From NCBI GenBank assembly GCA_012719125.1, contig JAAYAY010000237.1, positions 1-64,000 of the forward strand: a stretch of DNA of 64,000 bases, read 5' to 3'. Below are positions 53,685 through 62,900 of the stretch, in pieces. The notes below the pieces were generated by a model, which saw only the letters and a program-made list of their open reading frames with translations, had not been told where the DNA came from and did no database searches. Positions within the stretch are counted from its first letter, which is position 1, and the number at the start of each line of letters is the position of its first letter. The DNA comes from Planctomycetaceae bacterium (lineage in GTDB: Bacteria; Planctomycetota; Planctomycetia; Pirellulales; Thermoguttaceae). The translations under genes were made by a program, and so were the position numbers.

Positions 53685-53779
53685 GGCGACCTCCGGCACA
53701 CAGCGAAGAGATGAGGAATTGGGGGTGGAGTCGGGTCGATTCAGACCCGGCTTCATCGGCATCACTATACCAGCATGTC

Positions 53780-55618
53780 TCAATTGGGAGCAACGACATT
53801 GGACGGCTTGGGCCAGGTGGTTCCGTCCTCAAGTTGCCACGAGCGTGCCCGTCCAGCCAGCGCGGGGGTCACGGCCGGATCGCTGGGCTGGAAGCGTTTG
53901 CCCGCACGAATCTCCTCCCCATGTTGAGCCAGAAACTCCTTCCATGCCTCGCGCAGTTTGAGCCGCTCGTCACGGCTCAGATCGGTGCGACCCGAGTAGC
54001 TGCCGGTCGGCACTTCCAGCACGGTCTGCAGCGAATCGAGAGCCAGCGGATAAAGGCCCGCTTCCGCCAGCCTATCGGCCCACGTTTCGCGGAGGGCGAA
54101 TCCCGCTCCGAGGGTCTCGGCGGCGCTGCTCGCCTCCCGCAGCAGCCACTCATGATGCTCCGTCGCGACTATGTCCAACAGAGGGCGGATGAACGCCGGG
54201 TTGCCCGACGCTCCCGCCGCCGTGCATGCCGCCCGGCAGACTCCCAGGTCCCGATCTTCGAGTCGGGCGATCACGAAATCGGTCCACTTCTTGGATACCG
54301 GCTGGGGTATCGAGCGAACCGCCGCCCCTCGGATCGGATACCAACCCGACGTACCGAAGGCTTCCAGCATGGCCGGCCAACGTTCCGGGCGCGGGGCCGG
54401 AGCCCCGTTGAGAAAACGGAAGTACAACAGAATCTCGGCATCCCCCGAAACGTGTTCGCCCAACGCGAACCCGCGAGCCCGCAGAGTATCCATGGCGCGC
54501 AGCAATTCCCAAACGGGTTGAGGAAGATCCAGAATGTTGTCTTCCGGCCTGGTCCGTGGATTGAAGGTGGTGTTGTGAGCGCTGTTGACGGCCGCCAGAA
54601 CCGCGGGCGCATCCTCCTTGGTTCCCACCGAGACGATCATGAACGCCGCGGCCGTCACCGTGGGAGAGTCCCCACTGGCAAGCAGTCTGGCAGCAAGCGC
54701 ACGGACCGACGGCACAAGCTTCTCGTCCCACGCCCGCTCCACGAGCCTGCCGCGCAGGCTCAATTGCGGCTCTTTCGACGAGCCGGGCGAAGCCGGTACG
54801 TAATGTGAATCGGGATACGGCAGCCGATTGTTGAGCGTGTTGGCGGCCCCCAGAGCCACCTCTCGATCGGAATCTCCGGCAAGCTGAATCAACATCTCGG
54901 TTGCCTTGACGGTCGGAATCAGTCCAAGACCTTCGAAGGCCCGCTTGTCTCCGCCCCGGGCTCGCTCTGCCAGAATGTCGAGGTAGACCGGGTGTCGCAG
55001 ACAGCAGAAGTCGGCGTAAGCAGTGCTGCGCTCGCCCCAGACGCTGTCAGGTCGGTCCGGCAAGTGTGCCATCTCATTGACGATTTCTGCTGCTTGCCGG
55101 GAATCGGGCATGCGGAAGGTGATCGTGGTCTCGCCGACCGGTCGTTTGCGATCGTCCTCCTTCCAGCCAAAGTCGTGGGTCGCGCGAATCGTATAGAGGC
55201 CCGGTCGCTCGATCTGGCAGTAGCGCATCAGTGGCAGAGATTCCACGAACTTCTCACCCGGATTGAGAGTCCTTGGCCCCCCAATGCCACCCATGCACAT
55301 GGGGAAAGGATCGGGGTCTTCGGCAGGTTGTCCCGCCTCATCCGTCGCGGTGACCTTGAACCGTAGATGCCGACTTGCTCCCCGGTAGTCGCCCCCGAAC
55401 GACGCTTCGAAAGGCTTATCGCCGGTGTTCTCCAAAATGAAGTGCACCAGAACGTTTTCGCCGAGCAAACAATCGGGCCGATCGACTTCCAGCGTGACCT
55501 TCGCGCCTTCAGGCACGGGCTGCGTGGCCAAACCGGCCCACATCGAATCGTCCGCAACGCAGACGGACAAGCTCAGCGTCAAACCCACAACCGCTGCCGC
55601 TACAACGCGTCGGAACAT
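53780..55618 (-). CDS. Exported HEAT-repeat protein
   Basis: ATG 55618 has GGAGGT five bases upstream. The 612-residue protein has a signal (MFRRVVAAAVVGLTLSLSVC, cleavage near 22), a beta-sandwich-like domain (VTLEVDRPDCLLGENVLVHF) and then HEAT-like helical repeats: LIQLAGDSDREVALGAANTL, RALAARLLASGDSPTVTAAA, VIARLEDRDLGVCRAACTAA and RPLLDIVATEHHEWLLREAS. Repeat proteins of this kind often scaffold other proteins. No enzyme motif is visible. It is divergent from the 55945 gene. Confidence 0.7.
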   Translation of the reverse strand: MFRRVVAAAVVGLTLSLSVCVADDSMWAGLATQPVPEGAKVTLEVDRPDCLLGENVLVHFILENTGDKPFEASFGGDYRGASRHLRFKVTATDEAGQPAEDPDPFPMCMGGIGGPRTLNPGEKFVESLPLMRYCQIERPGLYTIRATHDFGWKEDDRKRPVGETTITFRMPDSRQAAEIVNEMAHLPDRPDSVWGERSTAYADFCCLRHPVYLDILAERARGGDKRAFEGLGLIPTVKATEMLIQLAGDSDREVALGAANTLNNRLPYPDSHYVPASPGSSKEPQLSLRGRLVERAWDEKLVPSVRALAARLLASGDSPTVTAAAFMIVSVGTKEDAPAVLAAVNSAHNTTFNPRTRPEDNILDLPQPVWELLRAMDTLRARGFALGEHVSGDAEILLYFRFLNGAPAPRPERWPAMLEAFGTSGWYPIRGAAVRSIPQPVSKKWTDFVIARLEDRDLGVCRAACTAAGASGNPAFIRPLLDIVATEHHEWLLREASSAAETLGAGFALRETWADRLAEAGLYPLALDSLQTVLEVPTGSYSGRTDLSRDERLKLREAWKEFLAQHGEEIRAGKRFQPSDPAVTPALAGRARSWQLEDGTTWPKPSNVVAPN

Positions 55619-55644
55619 GGCAACCTCCACCGCAGAATGCCGGA

Positions 55645-55698
55645 ACGGGGCAAGCCCGCACCCCAATCTCCACCAGAACATGCGCGCACCACGCCCAC
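55645..55698. repeat. Dispersed repeat, copy 2 (GGGCAAGCCCGC type)
   Basis: GGGGCAAGCCCGC, CCC, CCACCAGAACATGCGC, GCACCA and GCCCAC occur in the same order as in copy 1 (39265-39315), with small differences. It lies in the 326-bp divergent gap 55619-55944, which otherwise shows no gene; the plus-strand gene at 55945 begins after CCGGAGACACC. Confidence 0.5.
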
Positions 55699-55944
55699 AG
55701 ATCCACAACGAACACTCAAGCCTGATTCCGATCGGCCCACCGCGGGCACCTGGCTGGCAAGATACTTCCACCGCCTCTTCCACAATCATTATCTGCCCCA
55801 CTTCCTGTCTGTCAACGATTTCATCTCCCCGGGACCGCATGGTTGATCCGCTGGTCCAGCCCTGCCTACAATAGCCGGCAATGGCCCCATGATTCCCTGC
55901 CATTCCGCCCCGAACCCACCGACAGCCTCACCGGAGACACCGCC

Positions 55945-57483
55945 ATGAAGCTCTCTTCTCCTCGCCGGTATTTCTTGCAGATGCCGCTGCCCACCGCAAA
56001 CGGGCGGATCTCACCGGGGCGGGCCCTTCTCTTCTGCTGCATCCTGGGCCTGAGCCTGGCGGCGCTGGCAGCACCGGCGGATGCGGCGCCGTTTGCCGTG
56101 AAGGTCGAGGTCGAAGAGATCGCCTGCGAGCTTCCCGCCTACGAGGTGACCAACAACGGCTCGGGGATGTTCTGGAGTTCGGGCAGTGCCCAGATGGTCC
56201 GCATCGGCGACCGGCTGTTCGTCAGCGCCTTCGAGGCCGTGCCGGGGCTCGCGCCGCTGAACAACGCCCGCTGGGCCCTCTACGAACGCGGCCCGGAAGG
56301 CTGGAAGTTCTGCCAACGGGACGAAAAGGACCGCACCCGCGAGCCGTGTTCCCTCGCCACCAGCTTTGACGGCCGCCTGGTGATGTCGGTCAATCCCACG
56401 CTGGCGCCGCCCGTGCCCGCCTCGGGCAAGACCGCGGGAGGCCCCGCCCGCCCGGAGTTCCTGGAGTTTGACTCGACACACCCGGAACAGGCACCGCGAC
56501 ATCTGGTCCCCAAGTGGAAAGAAAACCCTCCGTTCACCGAACACACCTACCGGGCCTTCTCCGCCGACGGAAACAGCGGCCAGTTCATCCTCTTCAACAA
56601 GGTCGGCACGTCGCAGACCGCCTGGGCCTTCCTCGACCGGGAGGGCGCGTGGAAGACGGGGATGCTGACCTGGCCCAAGGGCGAGGATCCCAAATACTCC
56701 GTCTGGCACGACGAGTACACGGCCGTCAACTATGCCAACGTCATCCTCAGCGATCGCCAGGTGCACTATATCGGCCAATCGCCCATCAATATCTGGAACC
56801 GGATCGACCCGGCCAAGACCGAGACCTGGGGTCGCAACAACTGGGGTTGGCGGATGCGCAAACTGCACTACGCCTGGACCCCCGACATCAAGACCAAGCC
56901 GTTCTCGGAGTGGATTCTGGTGGACGACACGATGGACGACGGCGGCACCGTCGGCATGGGCGACTCGTGGCTTGCCCCCGACGGCCGGCTGCACCTGGTC
57001 TGGCAGAAGGAACCGATCCATCCAAGACTGCGCGACACCTACTTCCCCGACATCAAGCGGGACTGGCGGATGTGCTATGGGGTGTTGAAGGATGGAAACG
57101 TGCTGGAGAAGCGAGTCCTCCTTGCCGGCGGCGAGACCATGGGCCCGCTGCGCCCGACCGGATACATCGGCCATCCCCGCTTCCACGTCACCCCCGACCA
57201 CACGATGTACGTCCTCTGCAACCTGGTGGGCACCACCCCCGAAACAAAATCGCAGACCGGCACCTACGCCTTGCGGATCGAGCCCGACGGCTCCGTCTCG
57301 GCGCCGGTCCGCATCCCCTTGTCCCGCCCCATCACCAGTTCGTTCTTCACCGCCACGCCTCGTGCGGGGAACCGGCTCACCGAGGCCGCCGACCTGCTGA
57401 TCGCCGACACCGTCGACGGCAAACCCGTCGCGCGATACGCCCGCATCCGCTTTTACCCCGCCGGTTCATCCGCGGCCCGCTGA
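55945..57483 (+). CDS. Exported hypothetical propeller-like protein
   Basis: ATG 55945 (GGAGA upstream) gives 512 residues with a signal at about 25-47 (ALLFCCILGLSLAALAAPAD). The mature part has many Trp/Gly strand elements spaced about 45-50 residues (SGMFWSSGSAQMVRIGDRLF, WAFLDREGAWKTGML, DSWLAPDGRLHLVWQKE, GHPRFHVTPDHTMYVL), suggesting a BNR/sialidase-like propeller without Asp boxes. Planctomycete genomes contain many such proteins, none with a known function to me. It is divergent from the HEAT-repeat gene. Confidence 0.7.
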   Translation: MKLSSPRRYFLQMPLPTANGRISPGRALLFCCILGLSLAALAAPADAAPFAVKVEVEEIACELPAYEVTNNGSGMFWSSGSAQMVRIGDRLFVSAFEAVPGLAPLNNARWALYERGPEGWKFCQRDEKDRTREPCSLATSFDGRLVMSVNPTLAPPVPASGKTAGGPARPEFLEFDSTHPEQAPRHLVPKWKENPPFTEHTYRAFSADGNSGQFILFNKVGTSQTAWAFLDREGAWKTGMLTWPKGEDPKYSVWHDEYTAVNYANVILSDRQVHYIGQSPINIWNRIDPAKTETWGRNNWGWRMRKLHYAWTPDIKTKPFSEWILVDDTMDDGGTVGMGDSWLAPDGRLHLVWQKEPIHPRLRDTYFPDIKRDWRMCYGVLKDGNVLEKRVLLAGGETMGPLRPTGYIGHPRFHVTPDHTMYVLCNLVGTTPETKSQTGTYALRIEPDGSVSAPVRIPLSRPITSSFFTATPRAGNRLTEAADLLIADTVDGKPVARYARIRFYPAGSSAAR

Positions 57484-58076
57484 CGGGTGTTGACTGCCAT
57501 GCGTGATTCCCAGAGGAATCTGTGAGAGATTGACAGCCATTCTCCCACGAATCACGCAACGCCGTCTAGCACGTTCGCCGCCCGACAGTATCGCCATGTG
57601 GAGGACCGGGCCGTCAATCCGGCCTCGACGCAGTCGCCTTCGCCGAACCGAACGTGCCCGAGTTCAGCTTCCACAGATACGCCGGCACGGGCCACCTGCA
57701 CGGCGCTCCGGACGAGACGAACGCTTTCTGCAGACGGCAAGGTGGATACCAGCGGCATGGTTCAGTGAATCCTCCGAACCCATCGGCTCACACTCGCGTC
57801 TTCGCCGATTCGAGAAACGCGACCAACTCGCGGCGCGTGGGGATGCCGCTGCGGCCGCCGAGCCGGGCGCATTTCGCCGCTCGGCGCCCATCAGATGGTG
57901 TGGTGGCTTGGCTCCAAGGCGCAGAGCCGACGTCGGCTCGTCCCGGTTGTGACGTTGTGCCAACGCGCCGGTGCTCCTCACAGAGGTCAAGTCTCTGCGC
58001 CGACGCGGATACCTTCAAGACGGAGTATCCGTAGAAGTTGTAAGACTTTTCGTCATCCCCGGAAGAGGCTCGCCCA
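57484..58076. other. Gene-poor region
   Basis: No convincing reading frame is seen on either strand. Weak frames of 60-130 residues occur but lack ribosome-binding sites and have biased, Arg/Ser-rich composition typical of antisense or non-coding GC-rich DNA. GGAAGAGG at 58061-58068 belongs to the short PAS frame that follows. Confidence 0.4.
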
Positions 58077-58202
58077 ATGCCGAATGTCCCCTGGACAAAA
58101 GGACTCCCCGGTGACGTCACGGTCTGTGACGCCGAAGGCGTTGTCCTGGAAATGAACGATCGCGCCGCAGAGACCTTTTCAAAGACCGGGGGTCGCGGCT
58201 GA
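58077..58202 (+). pseudogene. Truncated PAS-domain protein (41 residues)
   Basis: ATG 58077, preceded by GGAAGAGG at eight bases, opens MPNVPWTKGLPGDVTVCDAE then GVVLEMNDRAAETFSKTGGRG and a TGA stop. The pattern WTKxLPGxVTVCDxEGxxLEMNDxAAxTF is the start of a common small cytosolic PAS protein of about 110 residues; the C-terminal two thirds are missing. It ends 6 bases before the stop of the minus-strand lamin-tail gene, so a rearrangement near that point probably removed the rest. Confidence 0.6.
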
Positions 58203-58208
58203 CTCGGA

Positions 58209-59843
58209 TCACGAGGTCCCGTCTTCAAGGGCAGCATCCACTAGGCTGTCCCAGTTCGGAACGGCCCCCGGCGAGCCGCCCGAATCGCCGATGCTCCAAC
58301 TGGCTGCGTCGCTGGCGTCCCCCAGAACGATCCGTTCCAGCGTGTAGCCGGAGCCGTCCGCCTCGGTCGGCCACTGGCCTTCGTCGTCGTACCAGCAATC
58401 GACCGTCGCCGCACTGGCTGCATCGACGATCGTCAATTGCTCGCCGCCGTCGTTCAGATCGCCGCTGAACTCGCCGGCAATGATCAGATCCGTTCCATAG
58501 CGAGCCTCGAAGGCGGCTTGATTGCTGACCACGAGCAGCGTCTCGCCCGCAAGCAGCGTGGTGACGTCCGACTCCGAGAAGTCGAAGTCGATTCCGCCTG
58601 AGATGGTCAGCCCCGTCAGGTCGATCGCCTCGTCGCTTATGTTGGCCAGTTCGATGAACTCGAAATCGTCTGCAACGAATTCCGCGTCGACCAGCAATTC
58701 GGTCGCAGTTGGGTCGGAGGGATGGTAGTTGATCTCGGTGATCACCAGCCCTTCCACGTCGCCCTCACCGGTCTCGGCCGCCTCTTCTTCCCCGAAACTG
58801 ATGCCGGCGTCTCGAATGGCGTCGGCCACGTCCGTATACCCGGCAAGCTCTTCGGCGTAGATGATCGCATCGAGAAGGTACTCTTCCGGACACGATGACG
58901 AAGCGAAGAACATGCGAATCGACTGGTACTCGGTGAAGAGACCGGCCTCCCCGAAGTTGTTTTCCGTAGAGATCTCGCCGCTTTCGAGAACGATACTCGC
59001 AATGCTGTCGTCGTCGACGGTCGCCCCGCTTGCCGTCGTCGAGTCCTGGCCGTCGCCCATGGCGGTCGGCTGACGTTCGGTCAACTGATAAGTGCCGGAA
59101 GCCAGTTCGTCGAACAAGTAGGAGCCGTCAGTTTGAGTGAATACCTCGCGATTCACGGCGTTTCCTGAATCATCGCTGCCGGTCAGCGTGATCTGGACGC
59201 CCGGAACTCCGCATTCATCGCTGTCGCGAATTCCGTCACCGTTGCTGTCGACATACACGTAGCCCGACAGGCTTCCCGTACCCGACGAGTCGTCGCCTTC
59301 GTCGGCGGCCACGAAGGTCAGCAGCCCGTCGGTGCTGTCCTCGCCGGACTGCGGTTCCGGACTCACCGTGATTTCACCCTCGTTGACGACGACTTCTACC
59401 AGGTCGATTCCGGTGGTATTGTCTACCACGGCATCGCTGTTGACCGTGAACGTAATCTCCAGGAGATTGCCGCTGGCGATATCCAGGCCCTCCGCAGCGA
59501 ACACGGAAGCCACGATTCGTCCCGCCTCGTCGTCGACGCTGGCAACGACCTGGACGCTTCCCGACGTCCAGGCCGACCCGGCAACCACGCTGTCGTTGTC
59601 GGCGTCCAGAAGCTCCGTATCGTAACTGAGCTCGATCTCCACGGCGCGGACGTCGACCGCATCGTCGATCTGGACGGGCACCGCCACCTGTCCCGACGGT
59701 TCCGCGATCAGATCGGCCGGGATGGCGACGGCACTGAGGACCTGTCGATTCTCCAATGTTTCAAAGGCCAGGCAGCGCCGCTTTCGGCCGGCAGCGACGG
59801 GTGCGAAGGGGTAGATCCGACTCAATCCGGCTTCTGAATTCAT
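58209..59843 (-). CDS. Surface protein: LEPR-XLL motif, cohesin-like, SdrD-B-like and lamin-tail domains
   Basis: ATG 59843 gives 544 residues. FETLENRQVLS at 27-37 is a variant of the LEPR-XLL N-terminal motif of large planctomycete exported proteins. Then come a cohesin-like domain (about 40-180: VQIDDAVDVRAVEIELSYDT), a collagen-binding/SdrD-B-like domain (about 195-300: SGYVYVDSNGDGIRDSDECG, with a Ca-type loop), and a lamin-tail domain (about 380-544: EINYHPSDPTATELL, FEFIELANISDEAIDLTGL). It is acidic, as expected for a secreted or cell-surface protein. The stop is 6 bases from the PAS fragment. The upstream neighbour is the similarly built 1293-residue protein. Confidence 0.8.
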   Translation of the reverse strand: MNSEAGLSRIYPFAPVAAGRKRRCLAFETLENRQVLSAVAIPADLIAEPSGQVAVPVQIDDAVDVRAVEIELSYDTELLDADNDSVVAGSAWTSGSVQVVASVDDEAGRIVASVFAAEGLDIASGNLLEITFTVNSDAVVDNTTGIDLVEVVVNEGEITVSPEPQSGEDSTDGLLTFVAADEGDDSSGTGSLSGYVYVDSNGDGIRDSDECGVPGVQITLTGSDDSGNAVNREVFTQTDGSYLFDELASGTYQLTERQPTAMGDGQDSTTASGATVDDDSIASIVLESGEISTENNFGEAGLFTEYQSIRMFFASSSCPEEYLLDAIIYAEELAGYTDVADAIRDAGISFGEEEAAETGEGDVEGLVITEINYHPSDPTATELLVDAEFVADDFEFIELANISDEAIDLTGLTISGGIDFDFSESDVTTLLAGETLLVVSNQAAFEARYGTDLIIAGEFSGDLNDGGEQLTIVDAASAATVDCWYDDEGQWPTEADGSGYTLERIVLGDASDAASWSIGDSGGSPGAVPNWDSLVDAALEDGTS

Positions 59844-59904
59844 GGTGTCCTTGGCCATTTCCCCAAAAAAGTCAATGCGTCCGCCTGCCGGAGGGCCGTT
59901 CGGG

Positions 59905-62900
59905 CTACGAGAGCGTGATACTGCCGAGTTCCGTGCCGGCCGTATAGGTTCCGCCGGTGTACAGACCGTCCGCAAGTGTACCGGTTGAACTCCCGCCGGA
60001 GTAAACGACGTAGGTGGTGCCTGCCACCAGACTCGGCGAGCAGACCACGACGGACTGGTAAGCCTTCTCCGGCACAAACGTCAGAATCTGGACGCCGCCC
60101 TCCGATTCGATATGGACCATGGTGCCTGCCGACTGGGTCGATCCGTACCTCACTGAGAGGCATTCCAGCGTGGAGGAGTCGCCGGGGGCCTCGGCCATTC
60201 CGGAACTCCCGACCGCCACAAGGAAGCCGCCGTTCATGTTGAAGGTTCCGTTGTAGTCGATCGCGCCGTTCATGCTGACCGTGGGGCCGTGGACGATGAC
60301 CGTGCCTGCCGTTATGGTGATGTAGCCGTTCGAGTCGAGCCCGTCGCCCGCCGCGTTGAGCACTATGTAGCCGCCGTTGATGTAGAGCTGGTTGTCGCTG
60401 TTGGCACTCATGCCACCGCCGCCGCCCCATCCGGAATTGTCGGCGCCGCCGGCGACGTTGATGCCGTCGTCGCTGCTGACCACATGGATCGTTCCGTCGT
60501 CGATCGTAATAACGCAGCTCTCGATGCCCTCGTAGCTCTTCGTGATGTTGATGTCTCCGCCGTCTATCGTGATACTGCTATCCGCATGAATGCCGTCGTC
60601 GGCGGAGGCCGCGGTAATGCTTCCACCGCTGATCGTGATACTGCCGTTGGTGTGGATCGCATCATCGGAAGAATCGATGGTGATCGTCCCTCCCTGGATG
60701 GTCAGGTCGGTTGTGGCCTTGAGGGCCTTGGCGCTTTCGCTGGAACCCACCGAGTGGGTGCTGCCGCCGCCCGTGGTGACGGTGACGGTGCCGCCCGTGA
60801 CGAGAAGCTGCGCCTCGGCCTGGATGCCGTCAGTTCCCGCCGTGACCGAAATCGTGCCGCCGTAAATCGACACTACCGAAGAGGAACCGTCCAGGCTGGC
60901 GGCCGTGATACCGTCGTTGGTGGCAACCACGTCGATCGTCCCATCGTTGATGGTGATGGCCGGCGCGTCGATGCCCTCATAGGATGTGGTAATCGAGATG
61001 TCTCCGCCGTTGATTGCCACCGCGGTCTCCGCATGGATGGCGTCGTCGGCGGTAGCCAGCGTGATGTCGCCGCCGTTGATCGTGACGGCGCCGTCGCTGT
61101 GGACGGCATCGTCGGCAGAGTCCACGTCGATGGAGACGGCGTCGATCGTGCCGGCGTCGATGGTGACGCCCAGGGCGCCCTTGATGCCCTTGCCGGTATC
61201 GTCGGCGCCGCAGGCGCTTCCGCCGCCCGCCGATATGGTGATGTCGCCACCCGTGATGTAAACGGTGGTTTCCGCCTGAATTCCGTCGGAGGCCGCCGTG
61301 ATGTTGAGCGTGCCGCCCTCGATCGTCACGTATCCCTTGGTCGCGTCCTCGTCGTTGTTGGACTGGATGCCGTCGCCGCCTGCGTTGACCGTGACGGTCC
61401 CGTCCACGATGACCACGGAGTCTTTGCCCCGGATGCCGTGATTGACGGCCGTCACCGTGATATTGCCGCCGTTGATGTCGAGGTCGTCCTTGCTGGCGAT
61501 GCCGTTGTTGTAGTTGGCGTCGACGATTAGCGAACCGTTGCCGTTGATCTTCAAATCGTCGTTGCTGAAGATGGCTGCATCAGGTTCGTCGGTGTCGGCG
61601 CTATCATATGTGTAAGTGGTGCCGTCCGTAATGTAGTTCTGGGTGTCGTCCGCCAGGGTGATGACGGCGTTCTCGGCACTGGCCACGTAGATGGGAGCGC
61701 TGTCGGAACAAGTGATGTCCACCCCGTTGAGAATCAGCTCGACGTCTTCCTCGTCGGAGCTGTCCACGATCACCTGGCCGTCGTTCAGCGTCCCGCTGAT
61801 GCTGTAGGTGCCTGCGGACGTAATGGTCACGACGCTGCCGCTCACGGTGGCGCCGTTGCCGGTCACCGCGATCGAGCTGCCCTGCAAGTTGATGTAGGTC
61901 ACGCCGGAGGTGGTGGAGCCGTTGAGGGTCACGGTGACCGTCCCCGTCACGGCCACCCCGGAATGGCCGTCGGTGAGCGTGTAGGTGAAACTGTCGGTCA
62001 CGGTCGATTCCAACGCCGCCAGCGTGGACGAAACCGTCGGATCGTAGTGGAGTGTGCCGTCCACGTTCGTCGTGACGGATGCCCCCTGCTCGCTCGTCGC
62101 GTCAAACGACGCAATCGCAAGCGTGTCGCTCGTATCCGGATCGGTGTCGTTGGCCAACACGTCGATGTCCGTGGTCGCGGTCGAATCCGTCCACGCCGCA
62201 TCGGTGTTGGCCGTGGGCTCGTCGTTCCGGCCTGCCACCGTTACGGTCACGGTGGCGGAGGCCGTACCGCCTTGGCCGTCGGTGACGGTGTATTGGAAGG
62301 TATCCGTCGCCGACTCGCCTTCCGCCAAGGCGTTCAGGGCGTCGGAAGAAACCGGGTTGTACGTCACGGTGCCGCCTGAGTTGACGGTGATCGTGGCGCC
62401 CTTGCTGCTGGTCGAATCGGCGCTGCCGACGGTCAGCGTATCGCTCACGTCGGAATCCGCGTCGTTCTCCAGTACGCTGACGGTGACTGAGGCGTCCTCG
62501 TTGGTCGTGATCGTGAACAGAATCGTGTCAGTGCTCACGCTGGTACCGTTCGGCGAAATCGACGCCGTCGGCGCCACCAGGTCGGGGATCTCAGGGATGT
62601 TGGGAGTGTCAAGACCGGTGACGCACCGCAGGATATCGCTGGCGTCCAGGGCGCTGAGACCTTCCTTGCCGGTCACGTCGCCGATGATCGCCGGATCGAC
62701 GGTCGGAAACAGAACTTCATAATCGTCGGACAGGGTCGAACTGGGCTGGTCGATGGCATAGCCCGAATCGAGTTCCAAACCCACCCGGGCGATGAGCCGG
62801 GCGTCCTCGGTGTCGTAGGCACAATTGCCGTTGGCGTCACCCACGAACACCACGGCATGAATCGCGTCGTCCGCAGTCGCCTCGATCGCGCCGGCGTTGA

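Noticed and set aside
57552-58060. Short frames on both strands in the gap before the PAS fragment
   Set aside because: No ribosome-binding sites, no recognisable motif and Arg/Ser-biased composition.
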